Shown: in pieces, positions 46,930-55,380 of the stretch
Numbering within the stretch: the first letter of the stretch is position 1
Layout: each line of letters opens with the position of its first letter
NCBI RefSeq assembly: GCF_024721115.1
Contig: NZ_JAMDHK010000004.1
Span: 209,862-273,861, forward strand
Direction: 5' to 3'
DNA: 64,000 nt
DNA from: Salipiger pentaromativorans
Lineage (GTDB): Bacteria > Pseudomonadota > Alphaproteobacteria > Rhodobacterales > Rhodobacteraceae
Notes under the pieces: generated by a model
Databases searched by the model: none
The model's input: the letters and a program-made list of their open reading frames with translations, nothing else
What the model was told of the DNA's origin: nothing
Program-made: the position numbers and the translations under genes

Positions 46930-46943
46930 TGTCTGGGACCGCT

Positions 46944-47147
46944 ATGAAACTCTACCGCTTTCTGACCGAGGACGACACCTCGGCCTTCTGCCACAAGGTC
47001 ACCGCCGCGCTGAACAAGGGCTGGGAGCTGCACGGCCAGCCGACCTATGCCTTTGACGCCGCCAACGGGGTGATGCGCTGCGGTCAGGCCGTGGTGAAAG
47101 AGGTGGAGGGCACCTACACCCCCGAGACCAAACTGGGAGAGCACTGA
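46944..47147 (+). CDS. DUF1737 small protein
   Basis: 67 residues, matching the DUF1737 pattern MKLYRFLTEDDTSAFCHKVTAALNKGWELHGQP, then MRCGQAVVKEV. Function unknown. The ATG at 46944 starts the family pattern; an ATG at 46929 would add five residues. Its TGA shares one base with the mch ATG (TGATG), implying coupling. Confidence 0.8.
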   Translation: MKLYRFLTEDDTSAFCHKVTAALNKGWELHGQPTYAFDAANGVMRCGQAVVKEVEGTYTPETKLGEH

Positions 47148-48178
47148 TGGCCAAGACCAATCCGGGACGTTTCTTCGAAGATTATGCCATCGGTCAGGTG
47201 ATCGACCACGCGGTGCCGCGCACCGTCTCCACGGGCGAGCGGGCGCTTTATCACGCGCTCTACCCGGCGCGGCATGCGCTTTATTCCTCGGACGAATTCG
47301 CGCGTGCCAGCGGGCTGCCGGAAAGCCCGATCGACGATCTTGCGGCCTTCCATGTGGTGTTCGGCAAGACCGTGCCCGACATCTCGCTGAACGCGGTGGC
47401 CAATCTGGGCTATGCCGAAGGGCGCTGGCTGACCCCGATCTATGCGGGCGACACGCTGCGGTCGTCGTCCGAGGTGATCGGGCTCAAGCAGAACTCCAAC
47501 GGCAAGAGCGGCGTGGTCTATGTGCGCACCACCGGCACCAACCAGCGCGGCGAGACCGTGATGGACTATTGCCGCTGGGTGATGGTGAAGAAAAACGATC
47601 TCGACGCGCCCGCGCCCGAAACGGTGATCCCCGAGCTGAAGACGGTGCTGACGCCCGAGGATCTGGCAGTGCCCGAGGGGCTGAGCTTCGAGAATTACGA
47701 TTTCACCCTGGCGGGCGAGCCGCATCGCTGGGGCGATTATCAGGTGGGCGAGACCATCGACCATGTGGACGGCGTGACCATCGAAGAGGCCGAGCACATG
47801 ATGGCGACTCGGCTCTGGCAGAACACATCCAAGGTGCATTTCGATTCCACGATCCGGCCCGACGGGCAGCGGCTGATCTATGGCGGGCATGTGATCTCCA
47901 TGGCGCGCGCGCTGAGCTTCAACGGGCTGGCCAATGCGCAGATGATCGTGGGGCTGAACGGCGGGGCGCATGCCAACCCCTGCTTCTCGGGCGATACGGT
48001 CCGCGCCTGGACCGAGGTGCTGGACAAGGCCGACACCCCGGCGCCGGGCGTGGGGGCCATCCGCCTGCGGCTGGTCGCGACCAAGGGCGGGGCGCCGTTC
48101 GAGCTGAAAGGCGAGGACGGGAAATACCTGCCTAACGTGCTGCTGGACCTCGATTATTGGGCGCTTATGCCGCAGTGA
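47147..48178 (+). CDS. mch: Mesaconyl-CoA hydratase (MaoC-type)
   Basis: A 343-residue double hot-dog-fold dehydratase. The first MaoC-like half is GRFFEDYAIGQVIDHAVPRTVSTGERALYHALYPARHALY; the second has GGHVISMARALSFNGLANAQMIVGLNGGAHANPCFSGDTV. Length and motifs match the mesaconyl-C1-CoA hydratase of the ethylmalonyl-CoA pathway, which hydrates mesaconyl-CoA to methylmalyl-CoA. The neighbouring mcl2 and sdh genes support it. Translation is coupled to the DUF1737 gene. Confidence 0.88.
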   Translation: MAKTNPGRFFEDYAIGQVIDHAVPRTVSTGERALYHALYPARHALYSSDEFARASGLPESPIDDLAAFHVVFGKTVPDISLNAVANLGYAEGRWLTPIYAGDTLRSSSEVIGLKQNSNGKSGVVYVRTTGTNQRGETVMDYCRWVMVKKNDLDAPAPETVIPELKTVLTPEDLAVPEGLSFENYDFTLAGEPHRWGDYQVGETIDHVDGVTIEEAEHMMATRLWQNTSKVHFDSTIRPDGQRLIYGGHVISMARALSFNGLANAQMIVGLNGGAHANPCFSGDTVRAWTEVLDKADTPAPGVGAIRLRLVATKGGAPFELKGEDGKYLPNVLLDLDYWALMPQ

Positions 48179-48275
48179 TCGGCGCCCCGGCGTTAACGAT
48201 TTCGTCGCAAATGCGACCCCGCTCCGGTACACTTGGAGCGGGAGGAGATTCGTTTCTGCCATCAGAGGGTTCGCC

Positions 48276-48479
48276 ATGCCTGCCACCGATCTGCCGCACG
48301 GAACCGAAGACGTTCTGGCCCTGCCTGTCCGGGACATTCCCGATACGATCAGCGATCTGGTCAAGTGCCGCAAATTCAGCGGGCTGGTCAGCAGCATCCA
48401 CCGCGACATCCGCTCGCCGGATCCGGCGCTGCGCGACAAGGGCGCGCTGGCGCTGAAGCGGCTGGGGTTTCCCGACTGA
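48276..48479 (+). CDS. Small hypothetical protein
   Basis: 67 residues, soluble, no recognised domain. It begins MPATDLPHGTEDVLALPVRD and ends KRLGFPD, with a helical centre (SIHRDIRSPDPALRDKGALALKRL). AGAGGG lies 8 bp before the ATG. It is followed by the region with the sdh operators. Function unknown. Confidence 0.6.
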   Translation: MPATDLPHGTEDVLALPVRDIPDTISDLVKCRKFSGLVSSIHRDIRSPDPALRDKGALALKRLGFPD

Positions 48480-48707
48480 GCCGCCGTCCTGTCGCATCTC
48501 GCAGCGACAGAATCAAATTCCGGCACATATTCTGCACTGCGGAATGTTAGCGTCCGATATGTGATCACACTTTTTCGGGTGTGATCACATTTTTGCTTAT
48601 TTTTTCAAAAAGCGATCAAAAAACGCGCCTGCCATGCATGCACCGGCGTGACATGAGGCCCGGAAACCCGCTAGAACCCTGCCACGAGGGAACCGAAAGG
48701 ACACGCC
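48480..48707 (+). promoter_or_regulatory. Promoter/operator region of the sdh operon
   Basis: 228 bp. It holds the hairpin CTGTCGC/GCGACAG (48489-48510), the paired operators (48560-48589), and an AT-rich run (48590-48625) that is probably the promoter. I cannot choose a specific -10. Confidence 0.55.
48560..48589. promoter_or_regulatory. Paired TGTGATCACA palindromes upstream of sdhC
   Basis: Two identical perfect palindromes TGTGATCACA (48560-48569 and 48580-48589), centres exactly 20 bp apart, about two helical turns. The spacer CTTTTTCGGG resembles the CTTTTCGGAG spacer between the sucC copies. Confidence 0.75.
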
Positions 48708-49103
48708 ATGGCCGAAGAGACCCGGATCGAGCGCCCGCTCTCCCCCTTCATGATCGGGCCGTATTATCGACCGCAGCTCACTTCGATGAGCTCCATCCTC
48801 ACTCGCATCACCGGAAACGCTCTGATCGTCGGCACGCTGCTGATGGTCTGGTGGTTCCTGGCGCTTGCCGCGGGGCCGGAATACTTTGAAACCGCCGAAT
48901 GGTGGATTACCTCCTGGGTGGGCAATCTCATCATGTTCGGCTCGCTCTGGGCCATCTGGTATCACTACCTGGCCGGGCTGCGTCACCTGATCTTCGACGC
49001 GGGCAAGGGGCTCGACATCAAGACCGCCGAAAAACTCGGCTGGGCCTGCATTTACGGCTCCGTGGCGCTGACCGTCGCGACCGTGATCATCTACTGGATC
49101 TGA
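48708..49103 (+). CDS. sdhC: Succinate dehydrogenase cytochrome b556 subunit
   Basis: A 131-residue membrane anchor with three transmembrane helices (about 29-50, 66-88, 110-130). The motif RPLSPFMIGPYYRPQLTSMSSILTRITG matches the RPLSPHL.IYR...TS..SI.HRITG quinone-site region, and the conserved heme-ligand-type HYLAGLRHLIFDAG is present. Note FM instead of HL in the first motif. AAAGGA precedes the ATG. First gene of sdhCDA-(two lipoproteins)-sdhB. Confidence 0.94.
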   Translation: MAEETRIERPLSPFMIGPYYRPQLTSMSSILTRITGNALIVGTLLMVWWFLALAAGPEYFETAEWWITSWVGNLIMFGSLWAIWYHYLAGLRHLIFDAGKGLDIKTAEKLGWACIYGSVALTVATVIIYWI

Positions 49104-49117
49104 GGGAGGCATCGGAT

Positions 49118-49489
49118 ATGCGTTACCTGACCGACCGCAAGCGCGCCGTTGGCAAGGGCTCGGCCCATACCGGCGCCGAACATCACTGGTACATGATGGT
49201 CAGCTCCGTGGCGCTGGCGTTCATGGTGCCCACCTTCCTCATCATCTTCGGCCGGGCGCTGGGCTCGGGCTACGAGAGCGCGCTCGCCACGTTCGAGCGG
49301 CCCTTTCCGGCGATCCTCGCGGGGCTCACGCTCTTCGTCGGCATGCAACACTTTCACAAGGGCGCCCGCGTGATGCTGGAGGATTACACCAGCGGCACCA
49401 CCCGGAAGCTGCTGATCATGCTGGTTGTGGGTCTGACCTATGCGCTCACCGCCGCCGGAATCTTCGGCATCGCCAAGATTGCCCTCTGA
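49118..49489 (+). CDS. sdhD: Succinate dehydrogenase membrane anchor subunit
   Basis: A 123-residue three-helix anchor. [30 protein letters not shown] carries the G-A/S-x-H..G..H-W-x-x-R/Q-type quinone region, and [16 protein letters not shown] the heme-ligand helix. GAGGGAGG lies 8 bp before the ATG at 49118. Confidence 0.93.
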   Translation: MRYLTDRKRAVGKGSAHTGAEHHWYMMVSSVALAFMVPTFLIIFGRALGSGYESALATFERPFPAILAGLTLFVGMQHFHKGARVMLEDYTSGTTRKLLIMLVVGLTYALTAAGIFGIAKIAL

Positions 49490-49508
49490 GACAGAAAGAC
49501 CCGGAAAA

Positions 49509-51314
49509 ATGGCTGCATACGAATACGAGACGCATGATTATGACGTCGTGGTGGTCGGGGCAGGGGGCGCTGGCCTTCGCGCCACGCTCGGCATGGCGGA
49601 GCAGGGGCTGCGCACGGCCTGCGTGACCAAGGTCTTCCCGACGCGTTCGCACACCGTCGCCGCGCAGGGCGGCATCGCGGCGTCGCTGTCGAACATGGGC
49701 CCGGACAACTGGCAGTGGCACATGTACGACACCGTCAAGGGCTCGGACTGGCTCGGCGACACCGACGCGATGGAATATCTCGCCCGTTCGGCGCCCGCCG
49801 CCGTCTACGAGCTGGAGCATTACGGCGTGCCCTTCTCGCGCACCGAAGAGGGCAAGATCTATCAGCGCCCGTTCGGCGGCCACACCACCGAATTCGGCGA
49901 AGGCCCGCCCGTGCAGCGCACCTGCGCCGCGGCCGACCGCACCGGCCACGCCATCCTGCACACGCTTTATGGCCAGTCGCTCAAGAACAACGCCGAGTTC
50001 TACATCGAATATTTCGCCATCGACCTGATCATGTCCGATGACGGCGTGTGTCAGGGCGTGGTCTGCTGGAAACTCGACGACGGCACCTTCCACGTCTTCA
50101 ACGCCAAGATGGTCGTGCTGGCCACCGGCGGTTATGGCCGCGCCTATTTCTCGGCGACCTCGGCCCACACCTGCACCGGCGACGGCGGCGGCATGGTGGC
50201 CCGTGCGGGGCTCGCGCTTCAGGACATGGAATTCGTGCAGTTCCACCCGACCGGCATCTACGGCTCGGGCTGCCTGATCACCGAAGGCGCGCGCGGCGAG
50301 GGCGGTTACCTCACCAACTCCGAGGGCGAGCGCTTCATGGAGCGTTACGCGCCGACCTACAAGGACCTCGCACCGCGCGACTATGTCTCGCGCTCGATGA
50401 CCATGGAGATCCGCGAGGGCCGTGGCGTGGGCGAGCATGGTGATCACATTCACCTGAACCTGTCGCACCTGCCCGCCGAAGCGCTGGCCGAACGCCTGCC
50501 GGGCATCTCGGAAAGCGCCAAGATCTTTGCCGGTGTGGACGTGACCAAAGAGCCGATCCCGGTTCTGCCGACGGTGCACTACAACATGGGCGGCATCCCG
50601 ACCAACTACTGGGGCGAGGTGCTGAACCCGACCGCCGACAACCCGAACGCCGTGGTTCCGGGTCTGATGGCCGTGGGCGAGGCGGGCTGCGCCTCGGTGC
50701 ACGGGGCCAACCGTCTCGGCTCCAACTCGCTGATCGACCTCGTGGTCTTTGGCCGCGCCGCCGCCATTCGTGCCGGCAAGGTGGTCGACAAGGACGCACC
50801 GAAGCACGCGCTGAACCAGCCGTCGGTGGATGCAGCCTTTGACCGGTTCGACGGGCTGCGCAACGCCAATGGCAGCACGCCGACCGCCGAGCTGCGGCTT
50901 GAGATGCAGCGTACCATGCAGTCCGATGCGGCGGTGTTCCGCACCGACAAGACCCTCAAGGAAGGCGTCGTGAAGATGACCGAGATCGCCGGCAAGATGG
51001 GCGACCTCAAGGTCACCGACCGCTCGCTGATCTGGAACTCGGATCTGATGGAAACGCTGGAGCTGACCAACCTCATGCCCAACGCGCTGGCCACCATCGT
51101 GGGCGCCGAGGCGCGCAAGGAATCCCGCGGGGCGCATGCCCACGAGGATTATCCGACGCGCGACGACGAGAATTGGCGGGTCCACACCATCAGCCGCGTC
51201 GAGGGCACCGAGGTCACGCTGAGCCATCGTCCGGTGATCCTCGATCCGCTGACCACCGAGGAGCAGGGCGGCATCAGCCAGGCCAAGATCGCGCCGAAGG
51301 CCCGGACCTTCTGA
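49509..51314 (+). CDS. sdhA: Succinate dehydrogenase flavoprotein subunit
   Basis: A 601-residue subunit with covalently bound FAD. The N-terminal [20 protein letters not shown] is the FAD motif; [17 protein letters not shown] has the FAD-linked His. The active-site motifs [25 protein letters not shown] and [21 protein letters not shown] follow. It oxidises succinate at the cytoplasmic face. The ATG at 49509 begins [12 protein letters not shown]; the longer frame overlaps sdhD. Its stop overlaps the next lipoprotein ATG (CTGATG). Confidence 0.97.
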   Translation: MAAYEYETHDYDVVVVGAGGAGLRATLGMAEQGLRTACVTKVFPTRSHTVAAQGGIAASLSNMGPDNWQWHMYDTVKGSDWLGDTDAMEYLARSAPAAVYELEHYGVPFSRTEEGKIYQRPFGGHTTEFGEGPPVQRTCAAADRTGHAILHTLYGQSLKNNAEFYIEYFAIDLIMSDDGVCQGVVCWKLDDGTFHVFNAKMVVLATGGYGRAYFSATSAHTCTGDGGGMVARAGLALQDMEFVQFHPTGIYGSGCLITEGARGEGGYLTNSEGERFMERYAPTYKDLAPRDYVSRSMTMEIREGRGVGEHGDHIHLNLSHLPAEALAERLPGISESAKIFAGVDVTKEPIPVLPTVHYNMGGIPTNYWGEVLNPTADNPNAVVPGLMAVGEAGCASVHGANRLGSNSLIDLVVFGRAAAIRAGKVVDKDAPKHALNQPSVDAAFDRFDGLRNANGSTPTAELRLEMQRTMQSDAAVFRTDKTLKEGVVKMTEIAGKMGDLKVTDRSLIWNSDLMETLELTNLMPNALATIVGAEARKESRGAHAHEDYPTRDDENWRVHTISRVEGTEVTLSHRPVILDPLTTEEQGGISQAKIAPKARTF

Positions 51315-51631
51315 TGCGGATCGGTCTCGCCCTGGGGATGCTTCTTGCCGGCTGCTCGGTTCTCGAGCCGCTGCCGGCAGGGGATCTTGCGCGCGAGACC
51401 GCCCGCGATGCGGTTGCGCCGGTGCTGATGGAAAAGGCGCCGGGGGTCGAGATTGGCCGTGCGGTCGATTGCACGCTCGATTACGCCAGCCGTGGCCAGA
51501 TCGAGGCGCTGTCGCTTGCCTCGGCCAGCGGCCAGCCCGAGCTGATCGACGATATCGTCACCGATATCCTATACAAGAGAGGCACCCGCGATTGTATGCG
51601 CGGCGGCCTCGCCTACTGGCTGTTCCACTAG
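51314..51631 (+). CDS. Small lipoprotein embedded in the sdh operon (copy 1)
   Basis: 105 residues with a lipoprotein signal [14 protein letters not shown] (lipobox LLAGC). The mature part reads ARETARDAVAPVLMEKAPGVEIGRAVDCTLDYASRGQIEAL, with a DC motif and a second cysteine (RDCMRGG). It is clearly paralogous to the next gene. Starts at the A of the sdhA stop (TGATG), so it is coupled to sdhA. Role unknown; it might assist complex II assembly or simply be anchored in a periplasmic membrane face. Inference only. Confidence 0.78.
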   Translation: MRIGLALGMLLAGCSVLEPLPAGDLARETARDAVAPVLMEKAPGVEIGRAVDCTLDYASRGQIEALSLASASGQPELIDDIVTDILYKRGTRDCMRGGLAYWLFH

Positions 51632-51642
51632 GAGATCCCGTC

Positions 51643-51951
51643 TTGCGCAAAGCCCTCCTTCTCACGCTGCTCCTCGCCGCCTGTTCGCAGGAAAGCCAGG
51701 ATCAGATCGCACGCGAGGCCGCGCGGTCGACCGTGTCGAAGGTGGTGGCCGAGCGCTTTCCGGGCGTGCCTGTGCAGCCGGCCATCGACTGCGTCATCGA
51801 CAATGCGTCGTCCACGCAGATCTATGCGCTGGCGGCGGACAGCATCACCGGTCCGACGGAAAGCACCGTGCAGATCGTCAGCGAGATCGTCTCGAAGCCC
51901 GAGACCCTAACCTGCCTGGCAGCCGAGGGGCTCCCGGCCCTCATCCGATAG
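51643..51951 (+). CDS. Small lipoprotein embedded in the sdh operon (copy 2)
   Basis: 102 residues, lipoprotein signal MRKALLLTLLLAAC (lipobox LLAAC). The start must be TTG at 51643, with GGAG 8 bp upstream, because no in-frame ATG precedes the signal. The mature part AREAARSTVSKVVAERFPGVPVQPAIDCVIDNASSTQIYAL matches copy 1 in pattern (AREtAR...V...PGV...DC..D.AS..QI.AL). The stop lies 9 bp before sdhB. Function unknown. Confidence 0.75.
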   Translation: MRKALLLTLLLAACSQESQDQIAREAARSTVSKVVAERFPGVPVQPAIDCVIDNASSTQIYALAADSITGPTESTVQIVSEIVSKPETLTCLAAEGLPALIR

Positions 51952-51960
51952 GAGAGCGAT

Positions 51961-52740
51961 ATGGTTCAATTCACACTCCCCAAGAACTCCAAGATCCGTA
52001 CGGGCAAGACCTGGCCGAAGCCCGAGGGCGCGACCAATGTCCGGGCGTTTAAGATCTACCGCTGGGATCCCGATACCGGCGAGAATCCCCGTGTCGATAC
52101 CTACTATCTCGACATGGACAAATGCGGGCCGATGGTGCTGGACGCGCTGATCAAGATCAAGAACGAGATCGACACGACCCTGACCTTCCGTCGTTCCTGC
52201 CGTGAAGGCATCTGCGGCTCCTGCGCGATGAACATCGACGGGATCAACACGCTGGCCTGTATCTACGGGCTGGACGAGATCAAGGGCGATGTGAAGATCT
52301 ACCCGCTGCCGCATATGCCGGTGGTCAAGGACCTGATCCCCGATCTCACGCATTTCTATGCGCAGCACGCCAGCATCATGCCCTGGCTTGAAACCAAGAC
52401 CAACCGCCCCGAGAAGGAGTGGAAGCAGTCCATCGAGGACCGCAAGAAGCTCGACGGTCTTTATGAATGTGTGATGTGCGCGTCGTGCTCGACCGCCTGC
52501 CCGAGCTACTGGTGGAACTCCGACCGCTATCTCGGCCCGGCGGCACTGCTGCACGCCTACCGCTGGATCATCGACTCGCGCGACGAGGCGACGGGCGAGC
52601 GTCTGGACGGGCTGGAAGACCCGTTCAAGCTCTATCGCTGCCACACGATCATGAACTGCACCAAGACCTGCCCGAAAGGTCTGAACCCGGCGAAGGCCAT
52701 CGCCGAGATCAAGAAGATGATGCTGAACCGCCACGTGTGA
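51961..52740 (+). CDS. sdhB: Succinate dehydrogenase iron-sulfur subunit
   Basis: A 259-residue electron-transfer subunit. The 2Fe-2S ligands are in [16 protein letters not shown](I)NTLAC; the 4Fe-4S and 3Fe-4S ligands are in [16 protein letters not shown] and [21 protein letters not shown]. It links SdhA to the membrane quinone site. It is the last gene of the operon and is followed by a terminator. Confidence 0.97.
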   Translation: MVQFTLPKNSKIRTGKTWPKPEGATNVRAFKIYRWDPDTGENPRVDTYYLDMDKCGPMVLDALIKIKNEIDTTLTFRRSCREGICGSCAMNIDGINTLACIYGLDEIKGDVKIYPLPHMPVVKDLIPDLTHFYAQHASIMPWLETKTNRPEKEWKQSIEDRKKLDGLYECVMCASCSTACPSYWWNSDRYLGPAALLHAYRWIIDSRDEATGERLDGLEDPFKLYRCHTIMNCTKTCPKGLNPAKAIAEIKKMMLNRHV

Positions 52741-52764
52741 TTTCCGCGTTCAGCGACCGACAAG

Positions 52765-52793
52765 CGCCGCGCCCTCCCGGGTGCGGCGTTTTT
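52765..52793 (+). terminator. Intrinsic terminator of the sdh operon
   Basis: A 10-bp stem (52765-52774 with 52779-52788, one G-T pair), loop TCCC, followed by TTTTT (52789-52793). Confidence 0.85.
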
Positions 52794-53133
52794 CTATGGC
52801 CCGCCGTGCGCCCGCTCTCGGGCGCCTGCGTGACCGGATGCTTTGCGGCATCCGTGTTGTAGACCGGCAGCCGCCACGGGTTTTGCACTGGCAGTTGTGT
52901 TGCCCATCAGGATCGAGACCGGTCCAATCGCCGCGCCTTATCGAAGAGGTTGGGCATGTGGGCTGGGCGATGGCTGGGGCCGGGGGGGGCTCTACAAGGC
53001 GCGTGAGTGACCTTGGGGAACCATGCAAAAGATGCATTTCGCATTTGCAGCATCGTGGGATGTGCTGCGGTGCAGCAAAGTATATGTCGGTATGCAAGGG
53101 GGGGATGACGGCACAGAACCGAAAGGCCACCCG
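52794..53133. other. Intergenic region after sdh with no convincing gene
   Basis: 340 bp. I see small inverted repeats, such as TGCAAA...TTTGCA (53024-53049 region) and GCTGC-GGT-GCAGC (about 53068-53080), that could be regulator sites or leader structures of the next small gene. There is no strong promoter pair. Confidence 0.3.
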
Positions 53134-53292
53134 ATGCAAGAGCAGACCAAATCCCAGATCGACGCGCAGGACGCGCTTGCCATCCTCGAGCAAGCCTATG
53201 CCTATTACCAGCCCGAGCCGGTGCTGGTGCATGTGAACGCCCGCGAGCTGAACGAAGACAAAGACGGCTTCGCCTATTACCGCGCGGCCTGA
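53134..53292 (+). CDS. Small hypothetical protein
   Basis: 52 residues, acidic and aromatic: MQEQTKSQIDAQDALAILEQ, then AYAYYQPEPVLVHVNARELN, ending FAYYRAA. No recognised domain or signal. AAAGG lies 8 bp before the ATG. An in-frame ATG at 53092 would add 14 residues. Its unusual compact composition and clean ribosome site support a real gene; function unknown. Confidence 0.55.
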   Translation: MQEQTKSQIDAQDALAILEQAYAYYQPEPVLVHVNARELNEDKDGFAYYRAA

Positions 53293-53364
53293 GGCACTGG
53301 TCCCGCAGGCACGGCGGGCTAGGGTTTTCCTCATGACACAGGTGATTTTTGAACGGAGCCGGCG

Positions 53365-53562
53365 ATGATCTTTGCTGCCGGCTTCGTTTTCGTTTTTGTG
53401 ATCTTGTTGTTTTACAATATGAAATTCCGCGACAGACGGCTTTGCCGCTGGCGTGAGTACCGGCAGGGCGGCGTCTCGCGCTGGACTTGCATTCACTGCG
53501 GTGCCGAGACCGAAGGCACACCGGGCACCCCGCCGAAACTGTGTTTGCGCGATCACATCTGA
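53365..53562 (+). CDS. Small membrane protein with CxxC motif
   Basis: 65 residues. One N-terminal helix (MIFAAGFVFVFVILLFYNM), then a basic stretch and WTCIHCGAETEG with a CxxC, followed by KLCLRDHI. It looks like a membrane-tethered mini zinc ribbon. ACGGAG-like sequence (AACGGAGCC) precedes the ATG. No function can be assigned. Confidence 0.6.
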   Translation: MIFAAGFVFVFVILLFYNMKFRDRRLCRWREYRQGGVSRWTCIHCGAETEGTPGTPPKLCLRDHI

Positions 53563-53777
53563 CCGGCCCGGAAAATTTTTTGCAGAGCGCAAAAATTCCC
53601 TCTTGATCGAATCCGGGCGTGGCCTCATATGCCCGCTCATAGACGCCAACGCACGCGCCTCTGTCGAGGTGGGCAATCACAAACCCACGCGGTTACGTAG
53701 CGACGGTAACGTCTCCCTTGGAACTGAGCGGTCTGCGCCGGGAAACCGGAATGGCCGGGTCTGATTGGAGATGACCA
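53563..53777 (+). promoter_or_regulatory. Structured leader of the ornithine decarboxylase gene
   Basis: 215 bp upstream of the decarboxylase. It contains the hairpin AATTTTT...AAAAATT (about 53573-53597), the arginine-rich mini-ORF (53629-53700), CCGG-GAAA-CCGG (53738-53749, GNRA loop) and a GGTC...GACC pairing (about 53758-53775) that would enclose the GGAG ribosome site. The speF RNA motif is known upstream of alphaproteobacterial ornithine decarboxylase genes; this leader is in the right place, but I cannot confirm the consensus by eye. Confidence 0.5.
53629..53700 (+). CDS. Candidate leader peptide, arginine-rich (23 residues)
   Basis: ATG to TAG reading MPAHRRQRTRLCRGG followed by QSQTHAVT. 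Five arginines fall within the first 13 residues. It ends 77 bp before the decarboxylase start. Gammaproteobacterial speF is controlled by an ornithine-sensing leader peptide containing an HIRR stretch; an analogous role is possible here. There is no strong ribosome site, so expression is uncertain. Confidence 0.4.
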   Translation: MPAHRRQRTRLCRGGQSQTHAVT

Positions 53778-54986
53778 ATGAACGCATACGTGACCGGGCT
53801 TGCCGCCCGCCAAACCCCTGTCTTTGCCGCACCCGCTCCGGAAGCGCCCGTCGAGCAGCACCTGTCGCGTGCCGAGGCCTATATCCGCGCCCATGATTTC
53901 GCGCGTCCGACCCTGGTGATCGACACCCAGGCGGTGGCCCGTCAATACGCCGCGCTGGCGCAGGGGCTGGGCCGTGCCCGCATCCACTATGCGGTCAAGG
54001 CCAACCCGGCGCCGGAAATCCTGCGCCTGCTGGCCCGCCTCGGCTCGAATTTCGACGCCGCGTCGCGCACCGAGATCGCCATGTGCCTGGCCGCCGGGGC
54101 CACGGCCGACCGCATCTCCTTCGGCAACACGGTCAAGAAAGTGTCGGACATCGCCTGGGCGCATGCGCAGGGCGTGAGCCTCTTTGCCGCCGACGCCGAG
54201 GAAGAGCTGGCAAAGCTGGCCGAGCACGCGCCGGGCGCCCGCGTCTACATTCGCGTGATCGTCGAGAACACCGAGGCCGACTGGCCGCTGACCCGCAAGT
54301 TCGGCTGTGCCCGCGACAAGGCGCTGGAGCTCATCGCGCTGTCCAAGACGCTGGGGCTCGACCCGGTGGGCCTGTCCTTCCACGTGGGCTCGCAGACCCG
54401 CCGCGCACAGATGTGGGCGCCGGTTCTGGATCAGGTCGCGGCCATCTGGCACGCCGCTGGCGACGCAGGCCACGCGCTGACCCTGCTGAACATCGGCGGC
54501 GGTTTCCCGGCCTTCTATGGCGAGGCCATCGAGGCGCCGATGAACTATGCCGCCGACGTGATGGGGCTGGTGCATGAGCGCTTTGGCGATGTGGCCGAGA
54601 TCATGGCCGAGCCGGGCCGTGGCCTGGTGGCCGAGGCCGGCGCGATTGCCGCCGAAGTGCTTCTGGTGTCGAAGAAATCCGACAACGACCTGCACCGCTG
54701 GGTGTATCTCGACATCGGCAAGTTCTCGGGCCTGGCAGAGACCATGGAAGAGGCGATCCGCTACCAGTTCCTGACCGACCGCGACGGCGACGATCTCGGC
54801 GCCTGCATCCTCGCCGGCCCGTCCTGCGACAGCGCCGACGTGCTCTACGAAAAGCGCCCGGTCGAGCTGCCGCTGGGGCTGAAGGCGGGGGACCGTATCA
54901 TCATCCGCAACTGCGGCGCCTATACATCGACCTATGCCTCGGTCGGTTTCAACGGCTTCCCGCCGCTGGATGTCGTGGCGATCTAG
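53778..54986 (+). CDS. odc: Ornithine decarboxylase, fold-III PLP type
   Basis: A 402-residue alanine-racemase-fold decarboxylase that makes putrescine from ornithine. Lys in HYAVKANPAPEILRLL binds PLP; the FHVGSQTRRA, NIGGGFPAFY and AEPGRGLVAEAG motifs hold the cofactor; GPSCDSADVLYEK contains the active-site cysteine. Lysine or mixed ornithine/lysine activity is possible in this family. GGAG lies 7 bp before the ATG. Monocistronic, with a long leader and a strong terminator. Confidence 0.88.
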   Translation: MNAYVTGLAARQTPVFAAPAPEAPVEQHLSRAEAYIRAHDFARPTLVIDTQAVARQYAALAQGLGRARIHYAVKANPAPEILRLLARLGSNFDAASRTEIAMCLAAGATADRISFGNTVKKVSDIAWAHAQGVSLFAADAEEELAKLAEHAPGARVYIRVIVENTEADWPLTRKFGCARDKALELIALSKTLGLDPVGLSFHVGSQTRRAQMWAPVLDQVAAIWHAAGDAGHALTLLNIGGGFPAFYGEAIEAPMNYAADVMGLVHERFGDVAEIMAEPGRGLVAEAGAIAAEVLLVSKKSDNDLHRWVYLDIGKFSGLAETMEEAIRYQFLTDRDGDDLGACILAGPSCDSADVLYEKRPVELPLGLKAGDRIIIRNCGAYTSTYASVGFNGFPPLDVVAI

Positions 54987-55010
54987 GCTCTACCGCCTTG
55001 CTCACGGACC

Positions 55011-55041
55011 AAAGGCCGGCCCCATCGGGGTCGGCCTTTTT
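55011..55041 (+). terminator. Intrinsic terminator after the decarboxylase gene
   Basis: A 13-bp stem (55011-55023 with 55027-55039, one G-T pair), loop ATC, followed by a T-run. Confidence 0.9.
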
Positions 55042-55067
55042 CTTTGAAGTGGCGAACAGGCGGGAAT

Positions 55068-55126
55068 GGTGGGCAGATTGCCCACCCTACGGATCGCGCG
55101 GGTCCCGCCCCGGACCTGGTCCGGGG
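55068..55126. repeat. Single REP-like arm followed by a second palindrome
   Basis: 55068-55090 is identical to the second arm of the 604-668 element, including the following GG. It is followed by CCCCGGACC-T-GGTCCGGGG (55108-55126), another palindrome of a type often seen between alphaproteobacterial genes. The rest of 55042-55380 shows no gene. Confidence 0.65.
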
Positions 55127-55380
55127 CCTCATCGTTTGAGCCGCCGGTGCGATTTTCCCGCGCCGTGCTTCAATCTCCACTCTGCCGGAGCTGGCTCGCG
55201 TTTCGGCTGTGGCCATGGCGCGCCCGTCCCGGTCTTCTGGCATGTCCCCGACCTTCTGGCGTCTCTCACAGCGCTGTCCCTTCAACCGCATGGACATCCC
55301 CGGCAATTCCGGTAACCGTAGCGCCGTCGCCGGGCGCAGATCCGGCAGGGGATACCAGGGATAAGACAGGGAGTTCCGCA

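Noticed and set aside
50440-50447. GTGATCAC inside sdhA
   Set aside because: A single site within coding sequence (GDHIHL codons), without a partner 20 bp away, so probably chance.
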